From the NCBI GenBank assembly GCA_045105475.1, contig JBGCDP010000242.1, positions 1 through 64,000 of the forward strand: DNA of 64,000 nt, in the 5' to 3' direction. Position 1 is the first letter of the stretch, and the number at the start of each line of letters is the position of its first letter. Both the position numbers and the translations under genes were made by a program. Under the pieces are notes generated by a model, which had not been told where the DNA came from, searched no databases, and worked only from the letters and a program-made list of their open reading frames with translations. This document shows, piece by piece, positions 8,709-16,329 of this stretch. This DNA comes from WTJY01 sp045105475 (GTDB lineage Bacteria; Chloroflexota; Anaerolineae; Promineifilales; Promineifilaceae).

Positions 8709-10808
8709 ATGCGCAAGTTTATTTTTATATCAATCCCAACGCTGGTTATTTTAACTGGCTTATTTTTCGTGAGTTATCAGACATCAGCAACGGTAAACGG
8801 CTCACCCTCAGACACAACTGCAGCTCCATCGGTTAGCGGCCGCTTCTTCTATAAAGGGCTGGCATCCCCACTTGATATGGACTTCACACAAGTCGCTGGC
8901 GATGACAGAATCTTCGTTACTGAAAAAGGTGGGTCTATTCGCATTACTGGGGTTAATTACGAAACACCATTTCTAGACATTTCTGAAAAAGTGCACTCAC
9001 AGGGTGAAAAAGGAATGTTAGGGATGACGTTTGATCCAGATTTTGCAAACAATAATTATTTTTACGTCTTCTATAACGGCCCTTTCGATGAGTCTGATCC
9101 CCCAAAATTTAGCAGTTACATTGAACGGTATACGGTTTCAGATGATGAACCGAATTTTGCAGATGAAGACAGCGGAACCGTCATCGTGCAGTTTACCCAA
9201 CAGTCTGAATATCACAACGGGGGGAACCTTGTTTTTGGGCCAGATGGGTATTTGTACATTGGAGTGGGTGATGATAACCAGCGAGACGCGGTTGCCGACT
9301 TAAACACATTCCATGGAAAAATTTTACGCATTGATGTCGACCCTACAACAGTGGGCAATACCCCTTCAGACTGTAGCTTGGTCTCGGGCAATTACTCAAT
9401 TCCGGCCGACAATCCATTTGTAGGGCAAAGTGCCTGCGAAGAAGTCTGGGCATATGGTATGAGAAACCCATGGCGCTTTAACTTCGACTCCGTTACAAGT
9501 GACATGTATATGGGTGATGTCGGTGAGAGCCGCACCGAAGAACTAAACTTTCAACCCGCTTCAAGCACCGGTGGTGAGAATTATGGCTGGCCACTATTTG
9601 AAGGGTCTGAATGTGCGGAAGGTGTTTTACAAACAGATTGCGACAACCTAGCCAACCACACACCGCCCATTTTTGACTACCCCCATTCGGCCGGAGGCGG
9701 TTCAATCACAGGTGGTTTTGTTTATCGTGGCTCAACTTACCCCAATCTATATGGGCACTATATTTTTGGCGACTTTACTAACTCACAGATTTGGACCGCC
9801 ATTAACGATGGGGGCAGTTGGGAAATCACTGACCATGGCCCTCTGATCAAAACCGGCCTCGCCTTTTTAAGCGCATTTGGTATGGACCCAGCAGGTGAAG
9901 TTTATGCGGTCCGATTCACAGATGGCGAAACAGGATCGATATTGAGAGTCATTGAAGATTACGGTCTAGAGATTGAACTTGAAGGTCCATCCGCTGTTGA
10001 GCCGGGCAGCAACATCGAGTATTCGGTTGTCGTTACCAATACGGGTGCCATGACTGCTACAAACATTACGGTTGAAAATGACCTGCCTGCAAACACAAAC
10101 TATGTAAGCGGTGGAGAGCTGAATGGCTCAACCGTATCATGGACGATTCCGACTCTCGGCATCACAGAAACAGTTTCAGTTTCATGGATCACTTCTCCAC
10201 TCACAGAAACTGTGGTCAACGCAAATTATCGTGTATCGGCCGAGGGCAATCCGGTTATTACAGGGACAAAAACGATCACAACCATCGTCGAGAGCGGCAT
10301 TATCGGCCGTTTGTTTGAAGACCTCAATCAAAATGGAATCGATGAGTCTGATCCCGGAATTCCCAACGTTGATCTAATTTTGTGGAAAAACGAAGCATGT
10401 GACGGTGCCGTCGACACGGTTGGCGTTGGTGGTGGAGACCCACCCGATTACGTTGCCACCGGAATATCAGGTGCCGATGGCAGTTTTCGGTTCGACGTGC
10501 CCGACGATGCGATCTGCTACCTCGTTCAAGTTGATTTAGCAGACGTGCCGGAGGCACTGCGGGATAACATCACCCTGCAAAATCAGGGTCAGGATGACTC
10601 AAATGACAGTGACATTGATCCGAATAATGGCTGGACAAGCCACTTTACAGTCCCGGTTCCAGCAGTCAAAGCCGGTTTCTATGACCCGGCTAAGCCAACG
10701 CCAACACCAGCCCCCACGGCTACGCCGATTCCAACAGCAACACCGGTTCCAACGGCGACACCCATGCCTGAAAATGAGGCCATTTATCTTCCGCTTATCG
10801 TGCGCTAA
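8709..10808 (+). CDS. Secreted PQQ-type sugar dehydrogenase with DUF11, SdrD-like domain and IYLPLIVR tail
   Basis: This 699-aa exported protein starts with a signal peptide (about 1-27). Residues 45-420 form a six-bladed GSDH/soluble-glucose-dehydrogenase propeller (FVTEKGGSIRI, GMLGMTFDPDF, HNGGNLVFGPDGYLYIGVGD, RNPWRFNFD, NYGWPLFEG). A DUF11 repeat follows at about 425-510 (EYSVVVTNTG), then an SdrD_B-like module at about 530-640 (GRLFEDLNQNGIDESDPGIPNV), then a Thr-Pro-Ala stalk. The chain ends EAIYLPLIVR. The family oxidises aldoses or related sugars with PQQ and Ca2+; acceptor and exact sugar are not visible. AAGGGA precedes the ATG. The stalk and tail suggest cell-surface display. Confidence 0.88.
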   Translation: MRKFIFISIPTLVILTGLFFVSYQTSATVNGSPSDTTAAPSVSGRFFYKGLASPLDMDFTQVAGDDRIFVTEKGGSIRITGVNYETPFLDISEKVHSQGEKGMLGMTFDPDFANNNYFYVFYNGPFDESDPPKFSSYIERYTVSDDEPNFADEDSGTVIVQFTQQSEYHNGGNLVFGPDGYLYIGVGDDNQRDAVADLNTFHGKILRIDVDPTTVGNTPSDCSLVSGNYSIPADNPFVGQSACEEVWAYGMRNPWRFNFDSVTSDMYMGDVGESRTEELNFQPASSTGGENYGWPLFEGSECAEGVLQTDCDNLANHTPPIFDYPHSAGGGSITGGFVYRGSTYPNLYGHYIFGDFTNSQIWTAINDGGSWEITDHGPLIKTGLAFLSAFGMDPAGEVYAVRFTDGETGSILRVIEDYGLEIELEGPSAVEPGSNIEYSVVVTNTGAMTATNITVENDLPANTNYVSGGELNGSTVSWTIPTLGITETVSVSWITSPLTETVVNANYRVSAEGNPVITGTKTITTIVESGIIGRLFEDLNQNGIDESDPGIPNVDLILWKNEACDGAVDTVGVGGGDPPDYVATGISGADGSFRFDVPDDAICYLVQVDLADVPEALRDNITLQNQGQDDSNDSDIDPNNGWTSHFTVPVPAVKAGFYDPAKPTPTPAPTATPIPTATPVPTATPMPENEAIYLPLIVR

Positions 10809-10823
10809 TTAAGCGTTTAATCT

Positions 10824-10866
10824 AAAAAGCCCCTGATTCTGATAACAGAGTCAGGGGCTTTTTTAT
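10824..10866. terminator. Bidirectional intrinsic terminator
   Basis: A hairpin with arms aaaagcccctga and tcaggggctttt and an A-run/T-run on either side lies between the convergent sugar-dehydrogenase and P450 genes, so it can end transcripts from both. Confidence 0.9.
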
Positions 10867-10894
10867 TTTGGCTAGTAAGAGACAAAGCCTAACT

Positions 10895-12310
10895 TTATGC
10901 AGGAACGGCCACAGATGAGGGGTCAAGCGTTTCTTCTGGACTGTCTTCCCGTGCAACAACATTCATCTGCATCCCGCCATGATTGGTCATGGTGATTCGA
11001 GCTTGAAGCCGAACAGACTCACCTTTTACCAATTCAAATCGAAAGCGTTGGGCAAAGGTTGCCAAAATCAGCTGAGCTTCCATCATGGCAAAGCTGTTGC
11101 CGATGCAGACCCGGCCGCCCGCGCCAAATGGAATCCATGCATATTTATGAATTTCGGCCGCACGATCAGGATGGAAGCGCTCAGGGTCAAATGTTTCTGG
11201 GTCCTCATAGTTTTCAGCCAAATGTTGAATCACATAAGGAGAAACGAACATCATCGTCCCTTTGCGCACTGGATAACCGTTAATCTCCGTATCGGCAACA
11301 GCCTGGCGTGCGTTTAGCATCCACACTGGGGGCAAAATCCGCATCGATTCTTTCAGCACCATCTCTGTATAAGGCAACGATTTTAAATCTTCCAATGTCG
11401 GCAGGCGGCCGTTCAAGACATCTTCTAGCTCAGTATGTAGCTTGGCTTCAACCTCAGGATGTTGCGACAGCAGGTACCAAGTCCAAAGCATCGCATTTGA
11501 AGTTGTTTCGTGTCCGGCCACAAACAATGTCAACAGCTGATCACGAATTTCAGTGTCGTTCATGAAACTGCCATCTTCATCTTTAGCCAACATCAACATC
11601 GATAAAAGATCACCAGTATCTTGTGGAACGCCATTTTCCCCAGCAGCCCGGCGTTCTTTCATAATGCGAGTAATGGTCGTGTCAACAACTCTGCGTGCAC
11701 GCCAGTTTTTAATATTGTCAGGGGTCGGAACCCACAATGGCAAGTTAATCAGCTTGTCGAAGTTTTTGTCTGTAATCGTCTGAAGTTCATCGATTGCGTG
11801 CCCAATTTCGGCCGCGCTTTCAATCATCTCTTCCATGTCCACGTCAAAGAGCGTTTTTGAAACGATATACATCGTTAGGCTCTCCATCAAGTCAGCCATG
11901 TTGACAGATTCACCCGCTTGAACCTGATTCGCAACAACGTCTGAATACTGTGTAATCGTGTCAGCGTAAGATGCGATTCTGCGATGATGAAATGCGGGTT
12001 GAGCCAAACGGCGTTGGCGCTTATGCTGCTCACCATTGGTCGTCACCAACCCTTCCCCCAAAATGCGCGACATCAATTTAATATCACGGCGGGCCTTTGG
12101 AAAGTTCTTGGCTTGGCTGATCAAAATTTCACGCGCCATATCAGGATTTGAAACAAGATTAATTTTAATCGGTCCAAAATTAAACTTGGCGATCTCACCA
12201 TAATGACGCGCCATAGCCAGCAAAAACTCAGGTGGATTATTTTGGAAGTTCACATCTGCATTTTCTAAAAACTCTTTGTCAACCTTTGGCACTACTTTCA
12301 AAGCACTCAT
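10895..12310 (-). CDS. Cytochrome P450
   Basis: This 471-aa soluble P450 shows the I-helix oxygen-activation motif AGHETTSN, the K-helix ExxR (KESMRILPP), the PERF region (FDPERFHPDR) and the heme loop FGAGGRVCIGNSF with axial Cys402. There is no N-terminal membrane anchor. The general form resembles cyanobacterial CYP110/120-like and fatty-acid/terpene hydroxylases, but the substrate cannot be read. No ferredoxin or reductase gene is nearby. AGGAG lies 8 bases before ATG 12310. It is transcribed away from a TetR-type gene, and the shared spacer holds palindromes, so repression by that regulator is likely. Confidence 0.95.
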   Translation of the reverse strand: MSALKVVPKVDKEFLENADVNFQNNPPEFLLAMARHYGEIAKFNFGPIKINLVSNPDMAREILISQAKNFPKARRDIKLMSRILGEGLVTTNGEQHKRQRRLAQPAFHHRRIASYADTITQYSDVVANQVQAGESVNMADLMESLTMYIVSKTLFDVDMEEMIESAAEIGHAIDELQTITDKNFDKLINLPLWVPTPDNIKNWRARRVVDTTITRIMKERRAAGENGVPQDTGDLLSMLMLAKDEDGSFMNDTEIRDQLLTLFVAGHETTSNAMLWTWYLLSQHPEVEAKLHTELEDVLNGRLPTLEDLKSLPYTEMVLKESMRILPPVWMLNARQAVADTEINGYPVRKGTMMFVSPYVIQHLAENYEDPETFDPERFHPDRAAEIHKYAWIPFGAGGRVCIGNSFAMMEAQLILATFAQRFRFELVKGESVRLQARITMTNHGGMQMNVVAREDSPEETLDPSSVAVPA

Positions 12311-12333
12311 CGAAATCTCCTACTACATTTTTC

Positions 12334-12362
12334 TTGACAGATTTGTTTTAAAACGACACAAT
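12334..12362 (+). promoter_or_regulatory. Candidate sigma-70-like promoter for the TetR gene
   Basis: TTGACA at 12334-12339, a 17-base spacer and CACAAT at 12357-12362 (4 of 6 to TATAAT) face the tetR-like gene. The -10 lies inside the first palindromic operator candidate, which fits autorepression. Confidence 0.45.
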
Positions 12363-12413
12363 GTCGTAAATTAAACACTGTGACAATAAATTAATCTGAA
12401 GAACACTCTGTGT
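12353..12413. promoter_or_regulatory. Palindromic operator candidates between P450 and TetR genes
   Basis: Two inverted repeats with the same 3-nt spacer are visible: acgaca-caa-tgtcgt (12353-12367) and acac-tct-gtgt (12403-12413). A third related CACTGTG box lies between them at about 12376. The shared core ACAnnnTGT and the position between divergent genes suggest binding sites of the TetR-type protein. Confidence 0.5.
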
Positions 12414-12462
12414 CAATAAGCAATATAGATGCAGCGTACGATAAACAACAGGTGTCTAAAAA

Positions 12463-13077
12463 ATGATCAAGACCAAAACTCCCAGAAAAGTGGATCGTCG
12501 AGTAGTACGTACAAGAACGCAGCTTGCAGCATCCCTATTGGCTTTAATGCAAGAAAAGAATTTTGATGACATTACAATCAAAGACATCACCGATCGGGCA
12601 GATATGAACCGGGCAACCTTTTATTTGCATTATGGAACCAAAGAAGAGCTCCTATTCACATCGCTTGAAAGTCGTTTTGACCAGTTGGTACAGTCGATTG
12701 AATCAGGCTTAATCAATACACCAGAAAATCCAATCTGGAGTGATGACACATATGATCGACTGGTTTTTGAGCATGTTGCGGAGCATGTAGACTTATACAA
12801 AGTTATCTTAGATCAAAACGGGATGGGCGTAATTATTCATCGAATCATCGATTATATTGCGGCCGTTGGTTTGCGGACAACGCTTGAATCAGTTGATCCG
12901 AACGCAAAGGTCGAAATTCCGCACGAAATTGTTTCGCGGCATGTCGCTGGCTCGATGTTTGCCATGATCGTCTGGTGGGTCCGCAACGACCTCCCCTACT
13001 CAGCGGCAGAAATGGCAAAGATGTGCCACCAGTTGGTCTCTTATGGATGTGCCCCCACACTAAGTGACTCAAAGTAA
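12463..13077 (+). CDS. TetR/AcrR-family transcriptional regulator
   Basis: This 204-aa protein has an N-terminal TetR helix-turn-helix (about 15-62: IKDITDRADMNRATFYLHYGTKEEL) and a helical ligand-binding domain of usual length. The basic start KTKTPRKVDRRVVRTRTQ may add DNA contacts. It is divergent from the P450 gene, with palindromes in the 152-bp spacer, so it probably represses itself and the P450 until an unknown ligand binds. The C-terminal domain resembles TetR_C_7-type regulators (VSRHVAGSMFAMIVWWVR). Confidence 0.92.
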   Translation: MIKTKTPRKVDRRVVRTRTQLAASLLALMQEKNFDDITIKDITDRADMNRATFYLHYGTKEELLFTSLESRFDQLVQSIESGLINTPENPIWSDDTYDRLVFEHVAEHVDLYKVILDQNGMGVIIHRIIDYIAAVGLRTTLESVDPNAKVEIPHEIVSRHVAGSMFAMIVWWVRNDLPYSAAEMAKMCHQLVSYGCAPTLSDSK

Positions 13078-13222
13078 AATGGACCGTTATACTAGGCTTA
13101 AATTCGGCCGAACTTTGGGCTGTGGTACAATCTAAACTATCCACACGAAATCAAAAGCATAGGGGGAAAACACTATAAGTTGCGTCGTGGTTCTATGCTA
13201 AAACAGGTCAACACTTTTAAAA

Positions 13223-15733
13223 ATGGCAGAAATTATCTCGGCCGGGGATTGGATTCAAAAAAGACGAAATGCATTGAAGCTTACCCGCAATGAGCTAGCT
13301 CTATTGGTCGCCTGCTCCCCCGATACAATTAAAAAAATTGAACGAGATCTGCGTCGGCCGTCTATCCAAATCGGAGAGATCTTAGCCACGCACCTACAAA
13401 TCCCTACAGAGCACCAAGCCCGCTTTTTGCAATTGGTACGTGGTGAATTTGTAGACGAATTCATCGATCCCGTCTCGCTCAAAAGCGAAGAGCATTCGGT
13501 AGGGAAACGGCCGCTAAACAAAACCAAAGTTTTAAACCGTTTAGAATCATTACCCGATCAAAAACTATTTGGCATTGAGAAAGTGCGCAAACAGGTCATT
13601 CGCGCAGTCGAACAGAAAAATCGCCCGTGGCTCGTTTCAATTGATGGATTGGGCGGCATCGGAAAAACGACGTTGGCTGATAAAACGGTGCGCTCTTTTC
13701 TAAGTGCGGCTCACCAGAGATTTAATGATATCGGTTGGATTAGCGCCAAACAGGAAGAATATGTCACCGGCCGTGGAATGCGTGCAACCGGCAAGCCAGC
13801 CATCAGTGCGGACCAACTTGTCGATCAACTATTGGCTCAATTGGCCACAGGCCCTTATCCGATTGATAGTGCCGCAGCCAAATTAACCGCCTTAACTGAA
13901 ATTCTACAAAAAACGCCAACACTAATTGTCATCGACAACTTGGAGACAATTGCTGATTATGAAGCACTCCTCCCGATTTTGCGCCATCTGGCCCAGCCCT
14001 CAAAGTTCCTAATTACAAGCCGAATGAGCCTACAACATGAAAGCGACATTGTGTGCCACAGCTTGACAGAGCTGTCACAATCGGACGCCCTTGCATTTCT
14101 TCAATACGAAGCGGAGCAGCAGCAGATTAGGCCACTAATGGCGGCCGATACAGATAATTTGAGCAAAATCTATGAAACAGTCGGAGGCAATCCCTTGGCC
14201 CTCAAGCTAGTCATTGGGCAATCAGCATTTCTACCGCTTGATCACATCTTAGATAGTTTAAAATTAGCGAAAGAGACCCAAGTCGATCAGCTCTACCGCT
14301 ATATTTACCTGCAAGCATGGGAGATGTTGGACCCATCCGGCCGAAAACTATTCTTAAGCCTACCCATCGCCTCAAACGGAACCTTTCATCAATTACATAT
14401 CGCCAGCAGGCTTGATCTATCTGAATTACAAGCAGCCTTAGCAAGCTTACGTTCACTATCTTTGGTCGAGGTGGGGGGGGATTTAAGCCAGCCCCGTTAT
14501 CGGCTCCATCGACTAACTGAAACCTTCTTGATGAATGAGGTTATTAAATGGCAAGAGCCAAGCGAGATCGAGCAGACGGCCGAACGCACCTTTTTTGACG
14601 AACGCATTCATGTAATGCTTGATCATTGGAAAAATAATGAAGCACTACAGGCGGCCGATGTTGAAAAGCTTGATCGAGAAAAAGAAGGGATCTTAAAGGC
14701 GATTCAGTTGGGGCTTGAGATCGACCCAGCTTGGGCAGCTATTCGCGAACTAATTTTAGCCCTCACCAGCTTTATGGAGCGGCGTGGCTATTGGCAAGAG
14801 TGGCAAACGATTGTTGAGAAGGGGCTTGAGGTGGCTGAAAGGCAGCGCGATCGTGCAGGCGAGTTAGAATTGCTAACGATTCGCGGCCGGTTGTTACAAA
14901 ATCAAAAAAAGATGGATGCTGTCGTCAAAAACTATGTCCGTGTCATTCGACAAGCTCGTCAACTAGGAGATCAAATTGCAGAAGCCCGTGCTTGCTCCAA
15001 TCTTGGCTTCGCCCTAATTGAACGAAATCATTGGTGGCGATCAGAAGTTTTTAGTTGTCATGCGCTCAAGATTTTTGAAGATAATGAGCACCTCCATGGG
15101 CAGGCTCATACAAATAACCATCTTGGTGTATTGTCTCTTTATAAACAAGATTTCGCACAAGCAGAATCATTTTTCATGACAGCCTGTAGCATATGGGAGA
15201 AGATGGGGCCATCAGCAGACTTGCATACGGGACTTGAAAATTTGGGTCATTTGTATGCAAAATCAAACAGGCCTCTCGATGCTTTGAAAGCTTTAGAAGA
15301 AGCATTAGATATCGCAGAAAACTACCAAATCATAGGGTCTATTCCAATCATTTATATAAATTTTTCAGTTACCCACCTAAAACTTGGAAATCTAGCCCTA
15401 GCTACCAATTTCGCCCGTCGCGCAGAGGGTCTATTTAAAGAACAAGCAAATCTTTTTGGTATCTGCAAGGCTTGGGAAAATTTGGGATTAATTGAAATTG
15501 AAAACCAAAAGTGGAAGGTTGCAGAGCACTACTTCGAGTCTGCACAAAATGGATTCAAAAGCTTGAATGTAATTGAAGATCAAATCAGAATCACGGGTCA
15601 TAAATTAAAGCTATTTAGAAGCTCTGATCAAGTAAATCAAGTACAGCAAATAATCAGTAATTTGAATCTAATATCACAAGGAAATTTAACAAACGAACAA
15701 AATCAGTTTATAAACAAACTTCTTAAAACTTGA
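13223..15733 (+). CDS. XRE-headed STAND (NB-ARC) ATPase with TPR repeats
   Basis: This 836-aa regulator has three parts. An XRE-type helix-turn-helix covers 8-60 (LKLTRNELALLVACSPDTIKK). An NB-ARC-like STAND NTPase follows, with P-loop GLGGIGKTT at 142-150, Walker B LIVIDNLE near 234-241, a sensor (FLITSRMS) and GNPLALKLV. TPR-like helical repeats run from about 480 to the end. STAND proteins are ATP-driven switches that oligomerise on binding a signal at their repeats; the HTH implies transcriptional output. It is the first of two STAND genes in tandem, with a small secreted peptide gene in opposite orientation between them. Ligand and targets are unknown. Confidence 0.88.
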   Translation: MAEIISAGDWIQKRRNALKLTRNELALLVACSPDTIKKIERDLRRPSIQIGEILATHLQIPTEHQARFLQLVRGEFVDEFIDPVSLKSEEHSVGKRPLNKTKVLNRLESLPDQKLFGIEKVRKQVIRAVEQKNRPWLVSIDGLGGIGKTTLADKTVRSFLSAAHQRFNDIGWISAKQEEYVTGRGMRATGKPAISADQLVDQLLAQLATGPYPIDSAAAKLTALTEILQKTPTLIVIDNLETIADYEALLPILRHLAQPSKFLITSRMSLQHESDIVCHSLTELSQSDALAFLQYEAEQQQIRPLMAADTDNLSKIYETVGGNPLALKLVIGQSAFLPLDHILDSLKLAKETQVDQLYRYIYLQAWEMLDPSGRKLFLSLPIASNGTFHQLHIASRLDLSELQAALASLRSLSLVEVGGDLSQPRYRLHRLTETFLMNEVIKWQEPSEIEQTAERTFFDERIHVMLDHWKNNEALQAADVEKLDREKEGILKAIQLGLEIDPAWAAIRELILALTSFMERRGYWQEWQTIVEKGLEVAERQRDRAGELELLTIRGRLLQNQKKMDAVVKNYVRVIRQARQLGDQIAEARACSNLGFALIERNHWWRSEVFSCHALKIFEDNEHLHGQAHTNNHLGVLSLYKQDFAQAESFFMTACSIWEKMGPSADLHTGLENLGHLYAKSNRPLDALKALEEALDIAENYQIIGSIPIIYINFSVTHLKLGNLALATNFARRAEGLFKEQANLFGICKAWENLGLIEIENQKWKVAEHYFESAQNGFKSLNVIEDQIRITGHKLKLFRSSDQVNQVQQIISNLNLISQGNLTNEQNQFINKLLKT

Positions 15734-15750
15734 AAGTTCAAAATTGTTTA

Positions 15751-15779
15751 GGCAGCTGGCTTAAATCCAACCAGCTGCC
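15751..15779. terminator. Hairpin between convergent STAND and peptide genes
   Basis: Perfect 9-bp arms ggcagctgg (15751-15759) and ccagctgcc (15771-15779) enclose an 11-nt loop between two convergent stop codons. No clear T-run follows on either strand, so efficient intrinsic termination is uncertain. Confidence 0.45.
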
Positions 15780-15789
15780 CATGCCCCTT

Positions 15790-15939
15790 CTAGCACCCCC
15801 CTCCACCACACATGCCGCTGGCATGGGTTACATTTACCCCATCAAGACCAATCTGGGTGGCAAAAATGCCGGTGCTGAAGCTCAGGGTTAAGGCTAACCA
15901 AAGTACAAGGACTGCTTTTTTAATGTTTAGGGTGTTCAT
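15790..15939 (-). CDS. Small secreted peptide ending Cys-Gly4-Cys
   Basis: This 49-codon gene reads MNTLNIKKAVLVLWLALTL then SFSTGIFATQIGLDGVNVTH and ends ASGMCGGGGC. It has a classic signal peptide (KK, a hydrophobic stretch, likely cleavage after IFA) and a mature part of about 22 residues with two cysteines around four glycines. GGAGA lies 8 bases before ATG 15939, which supports real translation. It lies between two STAND regulators, convergent with the first and divergent from the second. I recognise no named family; a disulfide-closed loop, a metal-binding peptide or a modified-peptide precursor are all possible. Confidence 0.6.
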   Translation of the reverse strand: MNTLNIKKAVLVLWLALTLSFSTGIFATQIGLDGVNVTHASGMCGGGGC

Positions 15940-16118
15940 CACTTAAATCTCCATTTGACTAACTAATTAAGTTAAAAAGGAAGGTCGAGAGATGGAATTC
16001 CCAGTCAGATTACGTTTTGTAATCCGGCCGCTTGCAAGAAATCAAAACCCTTATGCGCTTTGCGCCGGTAATAGTGATTCGCAGATAGTGAAAAGTTAGG
16101 TTTTAATCCTTACTTGAT

Positions 16119-16140
16119 CACTTGTTGCTGACCACTTGTT
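16119..16140 (+). repeat. Tandem CACTTGTT boxes, 14-bp period
   Basis: CACTTGTT occurs at 16119-16126 and 16133-16140, embedded in the longer near-repeat gatcacttgtt / gaccacttgtt. It lies about 190 bases before the SARP-like start and may be a regulator site. Confidence 0.4.
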
Positions 16141-16165
16141 TATCTGGCTATAGAATAGAAAAGTG

Positions 16166-16202
16166 GTGTGAGCAAGGTGCGACGAAAGTGTGAGCAAGGT
16201 GC
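16166..16202 (+). promoter_or_regulatory. 15-bp direct repeat with 22-bp period, candidate SARP binding site
   Basis: GTGTGAGCAAGGTGC occurs exactly at 16166-16180 and again at 16188-16202. The 22-bp start-to-start distance is two helical turns, the spacing known for direct repeats bound by SARP/AfsR proteins. It lies about 130 bases upstream of a gene coding for such a protein, so autoregulation is plausible. Confidence 0.5.
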
Positions 16203-16329
16203 TTGGCACAGTTATCAGTGATCGATATTTAGTCGGCTATGAACAGCCGTTAACCATTCCCCATGGTCCGTTGGTTATTGACAATCATCTAGCCCTTCAG
16301 CCCAAAAGTTCCCTCACAAAACGCAACAT

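Larger units (their letters stand above)
15940..16329. other. Intergenic region upstream of the SARP-STAND gene
   Basis: This 390-bp spacer lies between the divergent small-peptide and SARP-like genes. It contains one CGGCCG at 16023 and two sets of short direct repeats described separately. No additional open frame with a ribosome site was seen. Confidence 0.5.

Noticed and set aside
16166..16202. Possible CRISPR or tandem repeat array
   Set aside because: Only two copies with a 7-bp gap; it fits a regulator site, not a CRISPR. No CRISPR array was seen anywhere.
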